The position numbers and the translations under genes were made by a program. 64,000 bases of DNA from Bin80 sp965208025 (GTDB lineage Bacteria; Bacteroidota; Rhodothermia; Rhodothermales; Bin80). The notes under the pieces are model-generated. The model was not told the origin of the DNA. It did not search any database and worked only from the letters and a program-made list of their open reading frames with translations. Within the stretch, counting starts at the first letter, position 1. Each line of letters begins with the position of its first letter. The DNA is taken from positions 3,658,001-3,722,000 of the forward strand of contig OZ242302.1 in assembly GCA_965208025.1 (NCBI GenBank). The letters run 5' to 3'. Of this stretch, positions 27,797 through 36,194 are shown piece after piece.

Positions 27797-29089
27797 CTAT
27801 CGTCGCACTACGAACGGAATGGTCATCGGTTCGCTATCGGATGATATCAGCCTGAAAAAGTACACTCCATCAGAGTGACCTGTTGGATCCCAGGTTACGC
27901 TGGAGTGACCATGCGGATACGTACGGGAGGCGAGAACCTCGACCCTGCGACCAAGCTGATCCAAGATCTCCACCGTCACGTAAGTCGGCACTGTCAGGGC
28001 AAACTCAAAGGTGGCGATGTCTTGTACGGGGTTGGGGTAGAAACCATGCAACTCAACAGGATCGGGGACCTCCTCTACTGACTCTACAGCTGTGCTAACT
28101 CCCCCGAAAGAAAGGGCGATGCTACTAGGTAAGACAAGCCCCGACAAGAGCAGTTCCTCTTCGGTGCCATCCAGATTCGCACGCCTGATCATGCCTTCGC
28201 TGGGTTGCGTCCAATAGATCTTCCGTCTCTGGTTGTCTATTGCTAGCGTGCTTTTGAAGTTTATGTCCGAATTGGCTCCTAGTACCTCACTTACAATCAC
28301 CTCTTCAACGTCAGTGCCATCCAGATTGGCACGTCGGATAATACATTGGGCGCGGTTACAGACAATCCAATATATTTTCGACAGCGTGTGTGCCAGTTCG
28401 ATATCAAAAATAGTCCCCGTTACGATATATTCATCAGATACCGTATCGCTAAGAGGCGCACGCAGAATCCCGTGGGGTTCTTGTTCAAGGTAGTCGTTGT
28501 TCGTCCAGTAGATCATTTGATTGCGTATATCAAGCGCAATACTTGACACTGAATAATCGCCGTTTACTGGAATATAGTTTATTCGACTGGGGTTGTCTAA
28601 TTCTGTTCGATTCAGGGCGGCATCCGGACAGTTGGAGCTTTCACCCCAGTATACCGCCCCTTCTGTCAAGTCAAGCTCGATATCGGTCGCCGACGAAAAA
28701 GTACCACATGCGGCCGGTCCCAAGAATAACTCAGGGTTGTCGCCATCCAGAGACGCACGCATAATGGAATTGAGATAATGGATCCCATCTGGAGATATCC
28801 AAGGCGAACCTGTCCAATAGATGTGTCGGTGGAGAGTGTCAACGGTCAAATGGCGAAAAGACCTCTTCTCCTTCGGCTCCAAATCCTTGGCTTGCAACAG
28901 GGTATCCAACATACCGGTATCTGGGGCATAGCGAAAAATCGTATTGCCCCGGGTCTCTTCCGCCTGGATTGCTCCGATCCAGTAGATGTATTGACCCTGA
29001 GCATGGGCAGAGTGGGCTTCACCTAGGGTCGCAAGCGTCAGGGCAAGGAGTAGATATGTCTGATTGTAGTGATTCATGGTGTGGTGCAC
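27797..29089 (-). CDS. Secreted YWTD-repeat beta-propeller with C-terminal sorting domain
   Basis: A 430-residue exported protein. A signal peptide is present ('YLLLALTLATLGEAHSAHAQ'); the start may be ATG 29087-29089 or ATG 29075-29077. The body has LDL-receptor class B (YWTD) repeats, recognised by 'HIYWTGS', 'AVYWGESS', 'MIYWTNND', 'KIYWIVCN' and 'KIYWTQP', each followed by 'RRANLDGT'-type turns, so a six-bladed propeller. The last 75 residues ('GFYPNPVQDIATFEF', 'ILDQLGRRVEV', 'DGVYFFRL') are a type IX secretion-style sorting tail. It is probably displayed on the surface; the ligand is unknown. Confidence 0.8.
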   Translation of the reverse strand: MHHTMNHYNQTYLLLALTLATLGEAHSAHAQGQYIYWIGAIQAEETRGNTIFRYAPDTGMLDTLLQAKDLEPKEKRSFRHLTVDTLHRHIYWTGSPWISPDGIHYLNSIMRASLDGDNPELFLGPAACGTFSSATDIELDLTEGAVYWGESSNCPDAALNRTELDNPSRINYIPVNGDYSVSSIALDIRNQMIYWTNNDYLEQEPHGILRAPLSDTVSDEYIVTGTIFDIELAHTLSKIYWIVCNRAQCIIRRANLDGTDVEEVIVSEVLGANSDINFKSTLAIDNQRRKIYWTQPSEGMIRRANLDGTEEELLLSGLVLPSSIALSFGGVSTAVESVEEVPDPVELHGFYPNPVQDIATFEFALTVPTYVTVEILDQLGRRVEVLASRTYPHGHSSVTWDPTGHSDGVYFFRLISSDSEPMTIPFVVRR

Positions 29090-29209
29090 GTTGTATGCGC
29101 GGCAGGCAGGTACGTCCGAAAACAGGGAAGCCCTCTAGGACGACTTTCTCATCCAAAGGCCCTTGCTCCTCCCGAAAATACCTTGCAATGGCCATTCTCT
29201 TCAAAAATA

Positions 29210-29700
29210 CTAAAAATCTGCTTGATCTTCATGCAAGGTGATGTAGTGATTCATGGCGGCATCAATGGCTGTCCACGAGACATAAAAGCCATCACTTGTC
29301 TGTGTGGTAATCTTGTCATTACATATAGAACATGCAGACAAGATACCTAAGAAAATCCCATCGTTTTCCGATCCCGGGCCATCGTTAATTGTAGAGAACA
29401 AGGCTGACCCGCTGTCGCCAGAATTGACAGGTGTGGTTGCTCGTATGTAGCAAGGAAGATGTGTCCGGCGCTTAATCCCATCAGGATGACGAACAGAAAC
29501 ACTGGTACTTACGCAAGTACCTGTAATTTCACCCGTGGACCACCCTGTCCGTATACCTACTTTGTTCAAATCCATGTAAAATTCCAAAATCCAAAATCAG
29601 GGGCAGATCATAAACAGAGCATCCGTGAAATTCTGTAACTCAATATGGTGAATCTCTTGCAAAAAACCAAATCGGTGGGAGGACTCTCTACCAATTATCC
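29210..29700 (-). pseudogene. Remnant of a trypsin-like serine protease
   Basis: The minus strand has 'NKVGIRTGWSTGEITGTC', then 'TPVNSGDSGSALFS', the GDSG motif holding the catalytic Ser of chymotrypsin-fold proteases, then 'GFYVSWTAIDAAMN'. The open part ends upstream at an in-frame TGA near 29600; above it the same frame continues with 'RFGFLQEIHHIELQNFTDALFMIC' back to another stop near 29698. The catalytic His and Asp region was not found. This fits a truncated, decayed protease gene, of the kind that often has 'vNKVGrtTGwt.G.v..tC'. Confidence 0.65.
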
Positions 29701-30034
29701 ATGAATACTACGTTAAAAATCAGAGAATTTTAATTTTTTGAGATTTGAAGGGAATGAACCTGATACTTTGGTGAATCTGTCCAAGAAAAAGCTGTAAATC
29801 TGTTAATTCGGAGTTTGGTCTTGGGGAAAGAGTGCCATATGCGTGGAGTAAATCTACATAATGCGGGGCAAGTCTTCGCATATGAGCGTTTGAGGTGCAC
29901 ATATATTCATCAGAATCCTGTTTTTCACCAAGTTTTGGCATTCACAGCCCTTGAACACCCCCTGATTTGAACATGCTGGACGAGAAAAAACTTGGTTTTG
30001 CAGGGATCTATGGGGTTAGAATTGACCTGTTACG
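29701..30034. other. Intergenic, no clear gene
   Basis: A 73-codon minus-strand frame (29720-29941) has no recognisable motif and is not supported as a gene. It could be further debris of the protease gene. Nothing else is seen. Confidence 0.4.
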
Positions 30035-31192
30035 TTACCTGTCTGATCTCTCCGAAATTGAATATACAACAATGTATGGGCCACTCTCCTCTGAATTGAT
30101 ACTGGCATAAACGCGCTCCGCTTGAATTGCTTTAATTAGAAGATTTGTCGGTAACTCAATTTTACCAATCAACGAGCCATCTGAACTAAAAATCATCCAG
30201 TCAGTGATGTCAGTATTCTGGGAATCAGGATATCGTCTGATCCAAATTTGGCCCATATCATCAACTACCATAGCATCGTAAGCAGGTCTCGTTTTGGGCA
30301 ATCCATCATATCTCAGAAGTTCCCTGCGGTTTCGCCTGGAGAGGTTACTTATTTGACTCTCAATCTCCCTCTTGGTAATTGGCACCGCTTCATGCTCAAA
30401 CTCAACAGTTCTGATCACCCCACCTTCGTCAGAAATAACCGAAATATCAATTGAATTATTCCAACCAGTGTATAGCAAACCATCCTGATGGGCAAAAAAA
30501 GGATCTCTTCCGAATGGGAGTTGCATGACGCTAATATAGCCCCTTGACGTTATTACAAATTTTTCAGCGGCAGGTACTTTTGCAAGATAGTTTTTCACCG
30601 AGGGGTTCCGCACATTGACTGAATTGATAATGGAATATCTCGGTTCGTCAGGGTCATAACCACCTAAAGAATTGCCAGGGGGACGAAAGGGGGTTAAGTA
30701 TTCAAAAATGTATGATCTGTCGGTAATACCTACAAGATTCCCAGGGATTGAAGGACTCCCCTCAGGAGATCCCATACTTAAACTACGAACAAAACGGAAT
30801 GAAGAGGGATCAAAAACTAGCAGACGTCCCAACGATGAGTCAAAAACATAAACCGAATCAGAGGGACCAACCACGACACTAGTGCTGCTGGTGAACTCAC
30901 CAGGACCAACCCCTTCTGCACCCACAAATCCGATAAATCGTCCATCTCCAGAGAAAGAAACGACGGGGGATACACTCCACCCACCACCCACGAATATCTG
31001 ATTTTTACTATTTACTGCAATATTCGAATTTTGGTGCGATTCGAAAAGGATGGTGTCTCCGCGAGATACATCTCCAAATCTACTGATTTCGGTAAGGATA
31101 TAGGGGGAAGTATCATCCACTTGTGCATCCGCAGAGTTGTATATGAACATCAAAGCAACAGTACACACAAACAGCAACGTTTTCATGTTCAT
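30035..31192 (-). CDS. Secreted 6-bladed beta-propeller protein
   Basis: A 385-residue exported protein. I chose the start at 31192 (MNMKTLLF...; ATG 31186 is equally possible) to give a signal peptide ending 'NSADAQ'. Repeating blades read 'IFVGGGWSVSPVVSFSGDGRFIGFVGAEGVGPGEF', 'DSVYVFDSSLGRLLVFD', 'IWIRRYPD' and 'DWMIFSSDGSLIGKIELP', typical of NHL/6-bladed propellers of Bacteroidota. There is no lipobox or sorting tail. It is last in a same-strand set with the Cys-rich membrane peptide and the DsbA-like protein. The blades suggest binding, not catalysis; role unknown. Confidence 0.8.
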   Translation of the reverse strand: MNMKTLLFVCTVALMFIYNSADAQVDDTSPYILTEISRFGDVSRGDTILFESHQNSNIAVNSKNQIFVGGGWSVSPVVSFSGDGRFIGFVGAEGVGPGEFTSSTSVVVGPSDSVYVFDSSLGRLLVFDPSSFRFVRSLSMGSPEGSPSIPGNLVGITDRSYIFEYLTPFRPPGNSLGGYDPDEPRYSIINSVNVRNPSVKNYLAKVPAAEKFVITSRGYISVMQLPFGRDPFFAHQDGLLYTGWNNSIDISVISDEGGVIRTVEFEHEAVPITKREIESQISNLSRRNRRELLRYDGLPKTRPAYDAMVVDDMGQIWIRRYPDSQNTDITDWMIFSSDGSLIGKIELPTNLLIKAIQAERVYASINSEESGPYIVVYSISERSDR

Positions 31193-31275
31193 CGCTTGAT
31201 CAATGGGAAATGAATTCAATGAAACCAAAGAGATAAGCACATCCACACGACCGAGTGAAAATATTTCAACGGGAA

Positions 31276-31533
31276 TTACAAATTCAAAAGTAGCGCACCA
31301 GAACTAATCCAGAGAACAGCCACCAAATATATCCGCAAAGAACGACAGTCTTTGGCTTCACAGTTACCACCCGAATAGCGGCATACATCTCCGCAACAAG
31401 TATTCGGAGTAGGACCACAACAAGCCCGCGCAACAAATAGTTCAGATACTGTCACCTGATTAGGAGCTTTCAAAGCCATAAATCCAAATATGATCACTAA
31501 GATAGCCGCGGTGTTAATTATAATTCGTTTCAT
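31276..31533 (-). CDS. Small Cys-rich two-helix membrane peptide
   Basis: An 85-residue protein, not recognised. It has a basic start and a first membrane helix ('IIINTAAILVIIFGFMAL'), a loop with seven cysteines in CC/CC/C/C/C order ('ACCGPTPNTCCGDVC' then 'GGNCEAKDC'), and a second membrane helix ('YLVAVLWISSGALLLNL'). The loop should face the periplasm. The neighbours, a DsbA-like oxidoreductase upstream and a 6-bladed propeller downstream, suggest a disulfide-bonded or processed peptide. In Bacteroidales small exported NVEALA-type peptides are, as I recall, placed beside 6-bladed propellers; this could be an analogous case. Confidence 0.65.
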   Translation of the reverse strand: MKRIIINTAAILVIIFGFMALKAPNQVTVSELFVARACCGPTPNTCCGDVCRYSGGNCEAKDCRSLRIYLVAVLWISSGALLLNL

Positions 31534-31634
31534 GTTAAGATAAGAATGTTAGTTAGATTTTTTAGATACACAAACCAATTCTATCTTCACGACCCAAAGA
31601 TGATAAAATGATAGATTAATAACAAAATCTTATT

Positions 31635-31646
31635 CCTCAATTGAGG
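31635..31646. repeat. Perfect 12-base palindrome CCTCAATTGAGG
   Basis: Lies between the DsbA-like gene and the Cys-rich peptide gene. The half ATTCCTCAATTG also occurs at 32461-32472, beyond the other end of the DsbA-like gene. It may be an operator or a scar of the element at 32447-32603. Confidence 0.45.
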
Positions 31647-31669
31647 TGGCACTACATATCAGGCAATTG

Positions 31670-32341
31670 TCACTCGCTTACATCAAAGGAACGTTGCACA
31701 ATATTGTCTAACTCATCAAAACTGAGAACACCTTGGAAGAGTTTTCTATCTACAATAAGCGTAGGGATGGCATTAATTTTCAGAGAATCAGCAAGTTTTA
31801 TATCACGATCTATCTTATTAGAGGGCAACCTTGTCTTGACACACTCTTGAAAACGGGTTATGTCTGGCATCCCAACCGTTCGTGCCATATTTGTCCAGTC
31901 AAGAGTCGCGGAAAAATGTTGATGCTCAAATATTACTTTGTGATACTCCAAAAATACACCTTGGGCATGAGCACACTCAGCTGCGATGGCAGATTGGTAG
32001 GCAGTCGCATGAAAAGGGAGCGGAAAATGGCGATGCACCGTTGCTACCTCCGTCAAATATTTTTGCCGGATTTTATCCAAGATCGGTTCAACTCTCTGAC
32101 AGAAGGGGCATTCATAGTCATAAAACTCTACGATCTTGACCTTTGCATTGTGTGATCCCACAAGGATACCACCTTGGGATACCTGCTGCCAAGCGTTAAT
32201 ATCAAGCTGTCTAACCTGACTTGTATCCAGCACGGACACATCATCCAAGAAAAAGAATTCTCTTCGTAACAACAGGGTAATAACAGCTACTGCACAGATG
32301 ATCAGAACTGCGGTGATGGCGTTTCGGACTGGAATTTTCAT
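31670..32341 (-). CDS. DsbA-family thioredoxin-fold oxidoreductase, membrane-anchored
   Basis: A periplasmic disulfide oxidoreductase or isomerase. I chose ATG 32341 ('MKIPVRNAITAVLIICAVAVITLLL'), which leaves one N-terminal membrane anchor. The catalytic motif is 'YDYECPFCQRV' (CPFC) and the cis-proline loop is 'INAIPTLIVD', both as in DsbA/DsbG-like proteins of the Thioredoxin_4 type. Length is 223 aa. An 'ECAHAQG' segment and further Cys are also typical of this subfamily. It is the first gene of a run with a seven-cysteine membrane peptide 136 bases downstream, its likely substrate by context. Confidence 0.88.
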   Translation of the reverse strand: MKIPVRNAITAVLIICAVAVITLLLRREFFFLDDVSVLDTSQVRQLDINAWQQVSQGGILVGSHNAKVKIVEFYDYECPFCQRVEPILDKIRQKYLTEVATVHRHFPLPFHATAYQSAIAAECAHAQGVFLEYHKVIFEHQHFSATLDWTNMARTVGMPDITRFQECVKTRLPSNKIDRDIKLADSLKINAIPTLIVDRKLFQGVLSFDELDNIVQRSFDVSE

Positions 32342-32446
32342 GTAACGATAATGCACTCAAATAAGTAAGGACTTGTATAGACAGATTGATATCCGTTGTA
32401 TACTATAACAGCAAGCTATTAAGGGTTCGTGAATAAATTATACATT

Positions 32447-32603
32447 GAGACTCTTTCAAAATTCCTCAATTGGATGATTTTTTGAGGGATTTCGAAAGAG
32501 GTTCCCATACTGAAGATTTCGCGTGGTCCGACTAAACTGAGCCAGTTTAAGCCACAATTCAGCGGGGACAACAGGTGAAAATAAAGAATTTTGAAAGAGG
32601 CTC
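32447..32603. mobile_element. MITE-like element with 18-base terminal inverted repeats
   Basis: The left end GAGACTCTTTCAAAATTC (32447-32464) and right end GAATTTTGAAAGAGGCTC (32586-32603) are inverted repeats matching at 17 of 18 positions. An extra internal arm TTGAGGGATTTCGAAAGAG (32482-32500) also pairs with the left end (17 of 19). The 157 bases contain no coding frame. Flanks carry ATT on the left and CATT on the right, a weak sign of a target duplication. The ends resemble those of insertion sequences, so this is probably a non-autonomous remnant upstream of the DsbA-like gene. Confidence 0.55.
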
Positions 32604-33021
32604 CATTAACTCTCTATATTTCAGCAGTTGCGCATATTTATGCCAAGTTCTTACAATCCTCTTGGGCAAGTTCTCACCGCACTCATCAAACAATGATTTG
32701 GAATTTGTAAGGAAAATGTGTATATTCGTTCAGGTGAAAAAAAAACGGATCTCGGTGGTACTCGTTTTCCCTGTATAAGTGCTCTGCACTACTCTCTACG
32801 GGCTTATCACCAGCCCCCAAGAGCTTGTTTTCAATCTCTATGAGGCTGCTCTTGGGGGTGGATTCGTTTGGTTTCACCAATTGCGCTTCATCAGACGAAT
32901 CATAGACTGTGTTTCCTAACGAACGCATTGATTCATGCACCCGCCTAACAATCATTTATCCCCATTGCCTCCTACCATACATACTTATAACCTTGTCACT
33001 GGATATATCTGAGGCAATAGA
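32604..33021. other. Intergenic region with a GC-rich hairpin
   Basis: Contains an exact inverted repeat CCCCCAAGAGC (32814-32824) / GCTCTTGGGGG (32848-32858) with a 23-base loop and no T run after it. A minus-strand frame (32686-32955, 89 codons) covers it but has no known motif; I do not support it as a gene. The hairpin may be a structured leader, a terminator of opposite transcripts, or a repeat. Confidence 0.4.
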
Positions 33022-35910
33022 ATTCTTCAACCTGTTCGTAAGTCTGCTCTTGCAATATTACTTTTTGTAACTACTTTAAGCAGTAGTGTTGGTCAATCTC
33101 TGGATGTGATCTTTCGATGGATTCCTGACCAAAGCGTGATACGAGCATTTTTGCCGGGGGAGTTTAATGGTTGGGGTCCCAACACTAGTGGACATATCTC
33201 CGCAGGAGCTGTGTCTCAGATGTCCTATCACGTTGAGTCAGGGCAGTGGCTATACTCGCACACTTTGGAAGCAGGCCGTTCCTATCAGTACAAGGTCCAT
33301 GCACATTTGAATCATTCGGGGAGCGACTATGTCTGGATTACCGATCCGCTCAACGACCAAGTAAATCCTAACGACAACAACAATTCTGTAATTGTCGTTA
33401 GGGATCCAATGATTTTTCAAATGGCCAGACAACGGAATGATGCCGGTATTGTAACTGGGGTAAGCGCCGGAGTATTTTCGTCAAGACCTATCCGTCGTCT
33501 GATCGTTGAGATCAACGGACGGCAATTTGATGGACTTCCATTTTTCAATGAAGGGGTGTTCCATTATTCTCTGAATAGCCCAATGGAATGTGATGTCACA
33601 TTTTCAATCATGGCTACGGATAGCCAAGGCAACACTGTAACCCAAGCTGTTGGGGCCACTCCCTTTGAGGTGACTGACCGTTCGCGCCCGGTTGGAATCA
33701 AGGACGGAGTCAATTATAATTCCTCAGACCCATCAAAGGTTACGCTATCTGTGTTTGCTCCAGGAAAGTGTTCGATGCATGCGGTTGGAGATTTTAATGA
33801 TTGGCAGGTCAATAATACATCCTTGATGTTTCGGGATGCTTTGCGTCCTGACAGTGTCCACTGGTGGCTTCCAATCACAAATTTACCAGCTAACCAAGAG
33901 ATCGGCTACCAGTATGTTGCAGATGGCGAACTGCGATTTGCTGACTTGTTCTCTACTTTGATTCTTGATCAGAGCTATGACGGGTTCATCCATCCGAATA
34001 CCTATCCAAACCTGAAACCCTATCCCCATGGAAAAACACATGGGCCAGTATCGGTCTTACAAACCGACCGCTCTCCTTATCCGTGGAAGGTGACCGACTT
34101 TGAACCGCCTCCCCCAGAGGAACTCGTGATCTACGAAATCCTCCTCCGAGATTATCTTCATGCACATGATTGGGCCACGCTGACGGATACATTAGGATAC
34201 CTGCAGCGGCTGGGGATTAATGCCATAGAACTCATGCCAATCGCTGAGTTTGGAGGAAATTTAAACTGGGGTTACCAGCCAAATTTTTATTTCGCACCTG
34301 ATAAATACTACGGCCCTGCGGATGATCTGAAGCGATTTATTGATACAGCTCATGAGCGGGGAATCGCTGTCTTCCTTGATGTCGTCTACAATCATGTGGA
34401 TCTTCCATCTCCTTTGGTCTCTCTCTATGGTGCAGTGGATGCAAACCCGTGGATTAATCTCCCTCCGACTCATGCCTACAACGTCTTCTTTGATCTCAAC
34501 CATGAAAACTCATATACTCAGTATTGGCTGGATCGTGTGAATGAGTACTGGCTGAGGGAATTCAATGTAGATGGATTCCGGTTTGATTTATCCAAAGGGT
34601 TTACCCAACGCAATACTGGCTCTGATAATGCCGCATGGAATCGTTATGATCCGTCCCGTATTCGTCTCATCAAACGAATGGCCGATAAAATGTGGACGAT
34701 TGATCCCAAGGCATACATCATTTTGGAGCATTGGGCAGAAGAACGCGAAGAGAGAGAACTCGCGGAATATGGAACAGACCGCGGGTTCCCTGGCATGATG
34801 GTTTGGAGCAATGTAACGCATCCGTTTGGAGAAGCACTGATGGGCTATCATGAGGGACAGAAGAGTAACTTTGCAGAAGCCTATTATGGTTCAGGCGGCA
34901 AAGGCTGGCGCCTCCCTCATGTCATTGTATACATGGAGAGCCATGATGAGCAGTGGATGATGTACAAGATGCGTAGCTATGGTGCATGTGAACGCGTACC
35001 GTCGGGGGGAGAAGCCTGTTCACCTTCCATAGATGCGAATCAGGGAACCTATAATATTCGCAACCTACCAATTGCGCTGGATCGATTGAAAATGACGGGA
35101 GCATTCCACTTCTTGCTTCCCGGTCCTAAAATGCTGTGGCAATTTGGGGAACTTGGGTATGGGTATGGCGACCGAGGAGAAGAATGCTTGCGTCCAGGAA
35201 ATTGTCCATCGTTTGCGCCAGATCGGACAGATAGTAAGCCAATTCGCTGGGACTACTATGACGATCCTTCCCGCAGAAAGTTATACGATACTTGGTCCGC
35301 ACTTCTTCATTTGAGGAAGGAAAATCCTATCTTTCATAGTACAGGAACGATTGTATTGATAGATGTATCTGGACCTGTAAAGCGTATTCAACTTCATCAT
35401 GTGACGACTGAAATGGAAGCCGTTATTGTAGGCAATTTTGACGTCATTCCTGCTTCAACCAATTTGAATTTTTCTTCCCATCCAGCTTACTGGTATGATT
35501 ATTTGTCGGGAGATTCTTTGAATGTAAATGAGGGAACTTCTCTTAATCTTGAACCTGGTGAGTTTCATATCTACACGAACCAGAACTTGCGATCTCCAGA
35601 ATCTGAATTCACGACCAATCGGACTTTGACACCGAGCACCCCACACCAAGCTTACGCACTCTACAGGAATTATCCTAACCCATTTCATGATTACACTACA
35701 TTAGAGTTTAGTGTAAATGATCCTCAGGAAGTCAAGATTGAGGTCTATGATCTTCTGGGTCGGAGGGTCTCCACACTGTTCCATGATAAGATCACATCGG
35801 GGAAACACTCGGTTATTTTTGAGGCAGGTGAATTACCGAGCGGGATCTACTCTGTCCGAATGACAGGTGCTTCTGGGCCAACGACGACCTCTGTGGCTCT
35901 TGTAAGATAA
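33022..35910 (+). CDS. Secreted GH13 alpha-amylase-family enzyme with sorting tail; apparent ATT start
   Basis: Starch/glycan-acting glycoside hydrolase of about 962 aa. Two early immunoglobulin-like/CBM48-type parts ('FLPGEFNGWGPNTSG' and 'MHAVGDFNDWQVN') precede the GH13 barrel. Its four regions are visible: 'DVVYNH' (about residue 453), 'GFRFDLS' with the nucleophile Asp, 'IILEHW' with the acid Glu, and 'MESHDEQ'. The tail 'YPNPFHDYTTLEFSV ... DLLGRRVSTL' is a type IX-style sorting domain. The first GTG in frame (33106) would cut off a clear signal peptide ('KSALAILLFVTTLSSSVGQ'). No ATG, GTG or TTG lies between it and an in-frame TGA at 33010-33012; ATT at 33022, 7 bases after GAGG, is the best start. 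Confidence 0.85.
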   Translation: MLQPVRKSALAILLFVTTLSSSVGQSLDVIFRWIPDQSVIRAFLPGEFNGWGPNTSGHISAGAVSQMSYHVESGQWLYSHTLEAGRSYQYKVHAHLNHSGSDYVWITDPLNDQVNPNDNNNSVIVVRDPMIFQMARQRNDAGIVTGVSAGVFSSRPIRRLIVEINGRQFDGLPFFNEGVFHYSLNSPMECDVTFSIMATDSQGNTVTQAVGATPFEVTDRSRPVGIKDGVNYNSSDPSKVTLSVFAPGKCSMHAVGDFNDWQVNNTSLMFRDALRPDSVHWWLPITNLPANQEIGYQYVADGELRFADLFSTLILDQSYDGFIHPNTYPNLKPYPHGKTHGPVSVLQTDRSPYPWKVTDFEPPPPEELVIYEILLRDYLHAHDWATLTDTLGYLQRLGINAIELMPIAEFGGNLNWGYQPNFYFAPDKYYGPADDLKRFIDTAHERGIAVFLDVVYNHVDLPSPLVSLYGAVDANPWINLPPTHAYNVFFDLNHENSYTQYWLDRVNEYWLREFNVDGFRFDLSKGFTQRNTGSDNAAWNRYDPSRIRLIKRMADKMWTIDPKAYIILEHWAEEREERELAEYGTDRGFPGMMVWSNVTHPFGEALMGYHEGQKSNFAEAYYGSGGKGWRLPHVIVYMESHDEQWMMYKMRSYGACERVPSGGEACSPSIDANQGTYNIRNLPIALDRLKMTGAFHFLLPGPKMLWQFGELGYGYGDRGEECLRPGNCPSFAPDRTDSKPIRWDYYDDPSRRKLYDTWSALLHLRKENPIFHSTGTIVLIDVSGPVKRIQLHHVTTEMEAVIVGNFDVIPASTNLNFSSHPAYWYDYLSGDSLNVNEGTSLNLEPGEFHIYTNQNLRSPESEFTTNRTLTPSTPHQAYALYRNYPNPFHDYTTLEFSVNDPQEVKIEVYDLLGRRVSTLFHDKITSGKHSVIFEAGELPSGIYSVRMTGASGPTTTSVALVR

Positions 35911-36194
35911 GGGGATTATAACCTAAGATAAGTTCGCCAATGCTCTTGAAGATACTCTGGGGTGCCTATTCGGACTATATCATCTCTTCATTTGTCGAGA
36001 TATTTAACCCTATCTTTTTCCAAAGAAATATGACGAAACCTCTATGTGTGATCTAAGATTAGGCTTCACAGTAGTCAGACACCGTTAGTTCTCCGAGAAC
36101 AATGAGAACTTGGGATGGCATAGTGTCTTCACCTAAGAGCCCTCTGGTTCAGGTGGCGAGGAGCTACTGTTTAAGTCCACTCCAGAATTGACCT

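Noticed and set aside
32686..32955. Minus-strand 89-codon frame containing the GC hairpin
   Set aside because: No homology recognised and no clear start context; kept only as a hairpin note.
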